Source: JBHHZI01 sp046757965
GTDB taxonomy: Bacteria; Acidobacteriota; Polarisedimenticolia; SMYD01
NCBI GenBank assembly: GCA_046757965.1
Contig: JBHHZI010000181.1
Location: 1-6,067 of the forward strand
DNA: 6,067 nt
Direction of reading: 5' to 3'
The stretch's first letter is position 1. Each line of letters opens with the position of its first letter. A program made the position numbers and the translations under genes. Shown one piece after another: positions 5,623 through 6,067 of this stretch. The notes under the pieces are model-generated. The model was not told the origin of the DNA and made no database searches. It worked only from the letters and a program-made list of their open reading frames with translations.

Positions 5623-6067
5623 GGTCGACGATCATGACCACCTGGGTCGGACCCGTGTGGCCGGCGACGGAGAAACTGAACACCTCCGCCGTCGGTGAAC
5701 GGATATCCTCGACCGCCACCATCGCGTCGATCATCGCCATGGGCTCGAGAACAAACGAGTCGATCGGGGAATCGAGTCTGGCCGGCGTGGCGTCCGGTCC
5801 GCGTATCGCCCACACCACCATCAGGACGCCGGTGAGCAGGAGTGCTGCAAGCGCGGGCGTCTGCCGCAGGAGAGGCCCGAGCGCCGGAACCGACCACCGC
5901 CAGCCGCGCCTCTGCCGTGATGCCGGCAGCCGTGTCAGACAGCGGAGAATCTCGTCCGCGACCGGTTCCGGCAGCGGCTGCCGGGTCAGCTCATGAAACA
6001 GCGTCAGCGGAGCCGTGCCCGCCGCTTCCCGGCGACAGCCGTCGCAGCTCGCCAGGTGGCCGTCCAG
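5606..6067 (-). CDS. Zinc-finger anti-sigma factor, membrane-bound (5' end beyond window)
   Basis: The 153-residue C-terminal fragment starts with HLASCDGC (fragment residues 4-11), the H-x3-C-x2-C part of the zinc-binding anti-sigma (ZAS, zf-HC2) domain that sequesters ECF sigma factors. A linker with the helix EPVADEILRCLTRLP (34-48) leads to one membrane helix at about 71-88 (PALAALLLTGVLMVVWAI), bounded by Arg/Trp-rich residues before it and Arg89 after. The roughly 65-residue outer part ends VVMIVDRSMDL, a pattern I associate with C-terminal tails of this family. The order predicts the zinc finger in the cytoplasm and the tail in the periplasm. The gene overlaps the next by four bases and heads the secretion genes, so its cognate sigma factor is probably encoded just upstream, outside the window. 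The zinc motif is short, so another zf-HC2 regulator is possible. The start codon is not visible. Confidence 0.75.
   Translation of the reverse strand: MDGHLASCDGCRREAAGTAPLTLFHELTRQPLPEPVADEILRCLTRLPASRQRRGWRWSVPALGPLLRQTPALAALLLTGVLMVVWAIRGPDATPARLDSPIDSFVLEPMAMIDAMVAVEDIRSPTAEVFSFSVAGHTGPTQVVMIVDRSMDL

Noticed and set aside
5610..5897. N-terminal extension of the secretin-like gene to a start at 5897
   Set aside because: The extension would overlap the anti-sigma gene by almost 300 bases, has a Gly/Arg/Asp-rich shadow composition and would bury the signal peptide inside the protein.
1..6067. CRISPR arrays, tRNA/rRNA genes, insertion sequences and intrinsic terminators
   Set aside because: No regularly spaced repeats, cloverleaf sequences, transposase frames or GC-stem plus U-run signals were seen on either strand.

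Overview
The window is about 6 kb of high-GC bacterial DNA (roughly 60-65% G+C by eye). Every gene I can support lies on the minus strand, so transcription runs from position 6067 towards position 1. Six genes sit head to tail. The first is cut at its 5' end by the window edge and the last at its 3' end. I see no internal promoter, terminator, RNA gene, mobile element or repeat array, and no gene-free stretch longer than 71 bases. The region reads as the middle of one operon for a type II secretion / type IV pilus-like (T2SS/T4P) machine.

In order of transcription: (1) the C-terminal part of a membrane-bound zinc-finger anti-sigma factor (5606-6067); (2) a small exported protein of about 230 residues with a secretin N-type domain but no secretin pore domain (4917-5609), overlapping gene 1 by four bases (GTGA); (3) a GspF/PilC inner-membrane platform protein (3698-4906); (4) a GspE/PilB assembly ATPase with all catalytic motifs and a zinc-binding tetracysteine motif (1923-3626); (5) a PilM-like actin-fold protein with a TTG start, a long N-terminal extension and degenerate nucleotide-binding loops (797-1912); (6) a PilN-like single-pass membrane protein whose C-terminus becomes a Pro/Ala/Ser-rich tail and leaves the window (1-782).

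Inferred working model: the ATPase GspE drives the platform protein GspF to build a pseudopilus or pilus. PilM in the cytoplasm binds the N-terminal tail of PilN and links the motor to the periplasmic alignment complex. The outer-membrane secretin, PilO and pseudopilins are not in the window and would be expected further downstream. The anti-sigma factor at the head suggests that an ECF sigma factor lies just upstream, outside the window, and that production of the machine is tied to an envelope signal.

The taxon cannot be fixed from this sequence. Separate pilM and pilN genes of the 'NLAxRPF' type, the short secretin-N protein and the high GC would suit Acidobacteriota or a similar environmental phylum; this is a guess from family resemblance. 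The parts least explained by known families are the pore-less secretin-like protein, the coupling of an anti-sigma gene to a secretion operon, and the gspF-gspE junction, where a 24-codon mini-ORF exactly bridges the two genes and a hairpin covers the only Shine-Dalgarno-like bases of gspE.
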